Shown here: one piece after another, positions 63,601-64,000 of the stretch | How the letters are laid out: every line of letters begins with the position of its first letter | Numbering within the stretch: the first letter of the stretch is position 1 | Program-made: the position numbers and the translations under genes | The notes under the pieces: model-generated | The model's database searches: none | Told to the model about the DNA's origin: nothing | Seen by the model: the letters and a program-made list of their open reading frames with translations, nothing else | Source of the DNA: Chondrosia reniformis | Taxonomy: Eukaryota > Porifera > Demospongiae > Chondrillida > Chondrillidae | NCBI GenBank assembly: GCA_947172415.1 | Contig: OX359202.1 | Location: forward strand, 126,501-190,500 | DNA: 64,000 bases | Direction of reading: 5' to 3'

Positions 63601-64000
63601 GTAATCATGTGACCCCCATCTTGATCATGTGACCCCATCTTGATCATGTGACCTCCATCTTGATCATGTGACCCATCTTGATGATTTCATTCTGTCTCCT
63701 TCTCATTCTGTTCCCATTCCCATTCCCATTCCAGGGACTGCACTTGTGTGGCTTGATGATACTGCAGGAGGAGGCCACTGGTAAACATGACTTTACAGAT
63801 TGCGCAAGTGACCCATTACCCAATGAGAGTCTACTGGATCTGTTGGAGGACCTGCTTCAGCAGCAAAAGTTTGAAGAAAACCGACCTCTTCTTCAGTGGA
63901 TAGTGGAGAAGTTGCAGACAGTGAGGCAGCTGAGATTGGGCACCCCAGTTGATGGAGAAGGTATTGTGCAATCATTTAGCTGCTAGTCACAAGTATTCCC
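57678..64000 (+). CDS. UBR1: UBR1/UBR2-type N-recognin E3 ligase (3' partial)
   Basis: Multi-exon gene running off the window. It starts [20 protein letters not shown] (57678; an upstream in-frame ATG lies at 57642). The UBR box is split over three exons: [15 protein letters not shown] (57678-57892), [18 protein letters not shown] to NHRYR (58323-58401), and [17 protein letters not shown] (58738 onwards), with all zinc-binding Cys/His positions present; it binds basic N-terminal residues of substrates. The ClpS-like N-domain follows ([20 protein letters not shown], about 59,215-59,395), then [39 protein letters not shown] and [14 protein letters not shown], all in UBR1/UBR2 order. The window stops in the helical region before the RING. 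The N-terminus before the UBR box is about 35 residues shorter than in vertebrates. UBR1 versus UBR2 cannot be decided. Confidence 0.92.
58455..58737. repeat. 20/21-bp minisatellite in UBR intron
   Basis: About 14 copies of CTACATGTCTGCCCCGCCCC up to the acceptor GCCCCCTACAG|ATG. The acceptor differs from a repeat unit only by ACAG for ACATG. Confidence 0.92.
59765..59970. repeat. 20-bp minisatellite in UBR intron
   Basis: About ten copies of CCCCTCCCCTTTTAATCATT with G/AG junction variants, after the exon ending HLDTLSLQS. Confidence 0.92.
61310..61745. repeat. 12-bp array in UBR intron
   Basis: About 35 copies of CATCCATCCTCC with CACC variants, between the exon ending HRLLG and the acceptor at about 61,751. 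Open in all frames, hence several long spurious ORFs. Confidence 0.95.
61852..62030. repeat. 20-bp pyrimidine minisatellite in UBR intron
   Basis: About nine copies of CTTCCACCCTGCCCCTCCCC leading to the acceptor TTTCCACCCCAG|GAGAAGG, so the units look like copies of the acceptor's pyrimidine tract. Confidence 0.92.
62741..62910. repeat. 31-bp minisatellite of splice-donor copies in UBR intron
   Basis: Six GTTAG|GTAAG sites occur at exact 31-base steps (GT at 62747, 62778, 62809, 62840, 62871, 62902). The first is the authentic donor of the exon ending NVVL. Units also share TCACATGACCTCCAGTGCAT. Confidence 0.93.
63605..63685. repeat. 20-bp repeat in UBR intron
   Basis: Four imperfect copies of ATCATGTGACCCCCATCTTG before a CATTCC run and the acceptor at about 63,734. 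Confidence 0.85.

Overview
The window is eukaryotic and metazoan. Genes are split by many short GT-AG introns (often 50-150 bases), are packed tightly on both strands, and match animal families such as ADGRV1, VPS54, TSR1, NPRL2, RBKS, RAB1, UBR1/2 and a chondroitin-synthase-type glycosyltransferase. Compact genes, divergent single-domain family members and minisatellite-filled introns make a sponge (demosponge-like) my best guess. That is inference; nothing in the window proves the phylum.

Layout. 1-3863 (+): the 3' part of VPS54, a GARP tethering subunit. 3986-4516 (-): a small secreted cystine-rich protein with an IL-17-like C-terminal half, tail to tail with VPS54. 4517-16689: a roughly 12 kb gene-poor block. 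It holds an 18-bp minisatellite, a 170-bp satellite in both orientations, a 105-bp hairpin satellite, dispersed repeat copies and a truncated second copy of the IL-17-like 5' half (9689-10009). 16690-18343 (-): a divergent Rab GTPase. 18721-23149 (-): TSR1. 23537-25451 (-): RAB1. 25638-27354 (+): a single-domain chondroitin-synthase-like glycosyltransferase. 27407-29761 (-): NPRL2. 29816-31337 (+): ribokinase. 31499-57384 (-): a very large adhesion GPCR with the full ADGRV1/VLGR1 architecture (signal peptide, Calx-beta array, LamG-like, Calx-beta, EAR repeats, Calx-beta, GAIN/GPS, 7TM, PDZ-binding tail). 57678-64000 (+): the 5' part of a UBR1/UBR2 N-recognin E3 ligase, cut off by the window end.

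The genes do not form one pathway; most are housekeeping (membrane traffic: VPS54, RAB1, the second Rab; ribosome assembly: TSR1; nutrient sensing: NPRL2; ribose use: RBKS; N-degron turnover: UBR). Two are extracellular or signalling genes of special interest: the IL-17-like cytokine candidate and the ADGRV1 orthologue. Head-to-head pairs (NPRL2/RBKS, RAB1/glycosyltransferase, ADGRV1/UBR) are separated by only about 54, 186 and 293 bases and probably share promoters.

A recurrent oddity is that many introns carry their own private minisatellite, and at least three of these arrays (26155-26553, 41040-41330, 62741-62910) have a repeat unit that contains a copy of the adjoining splice site.
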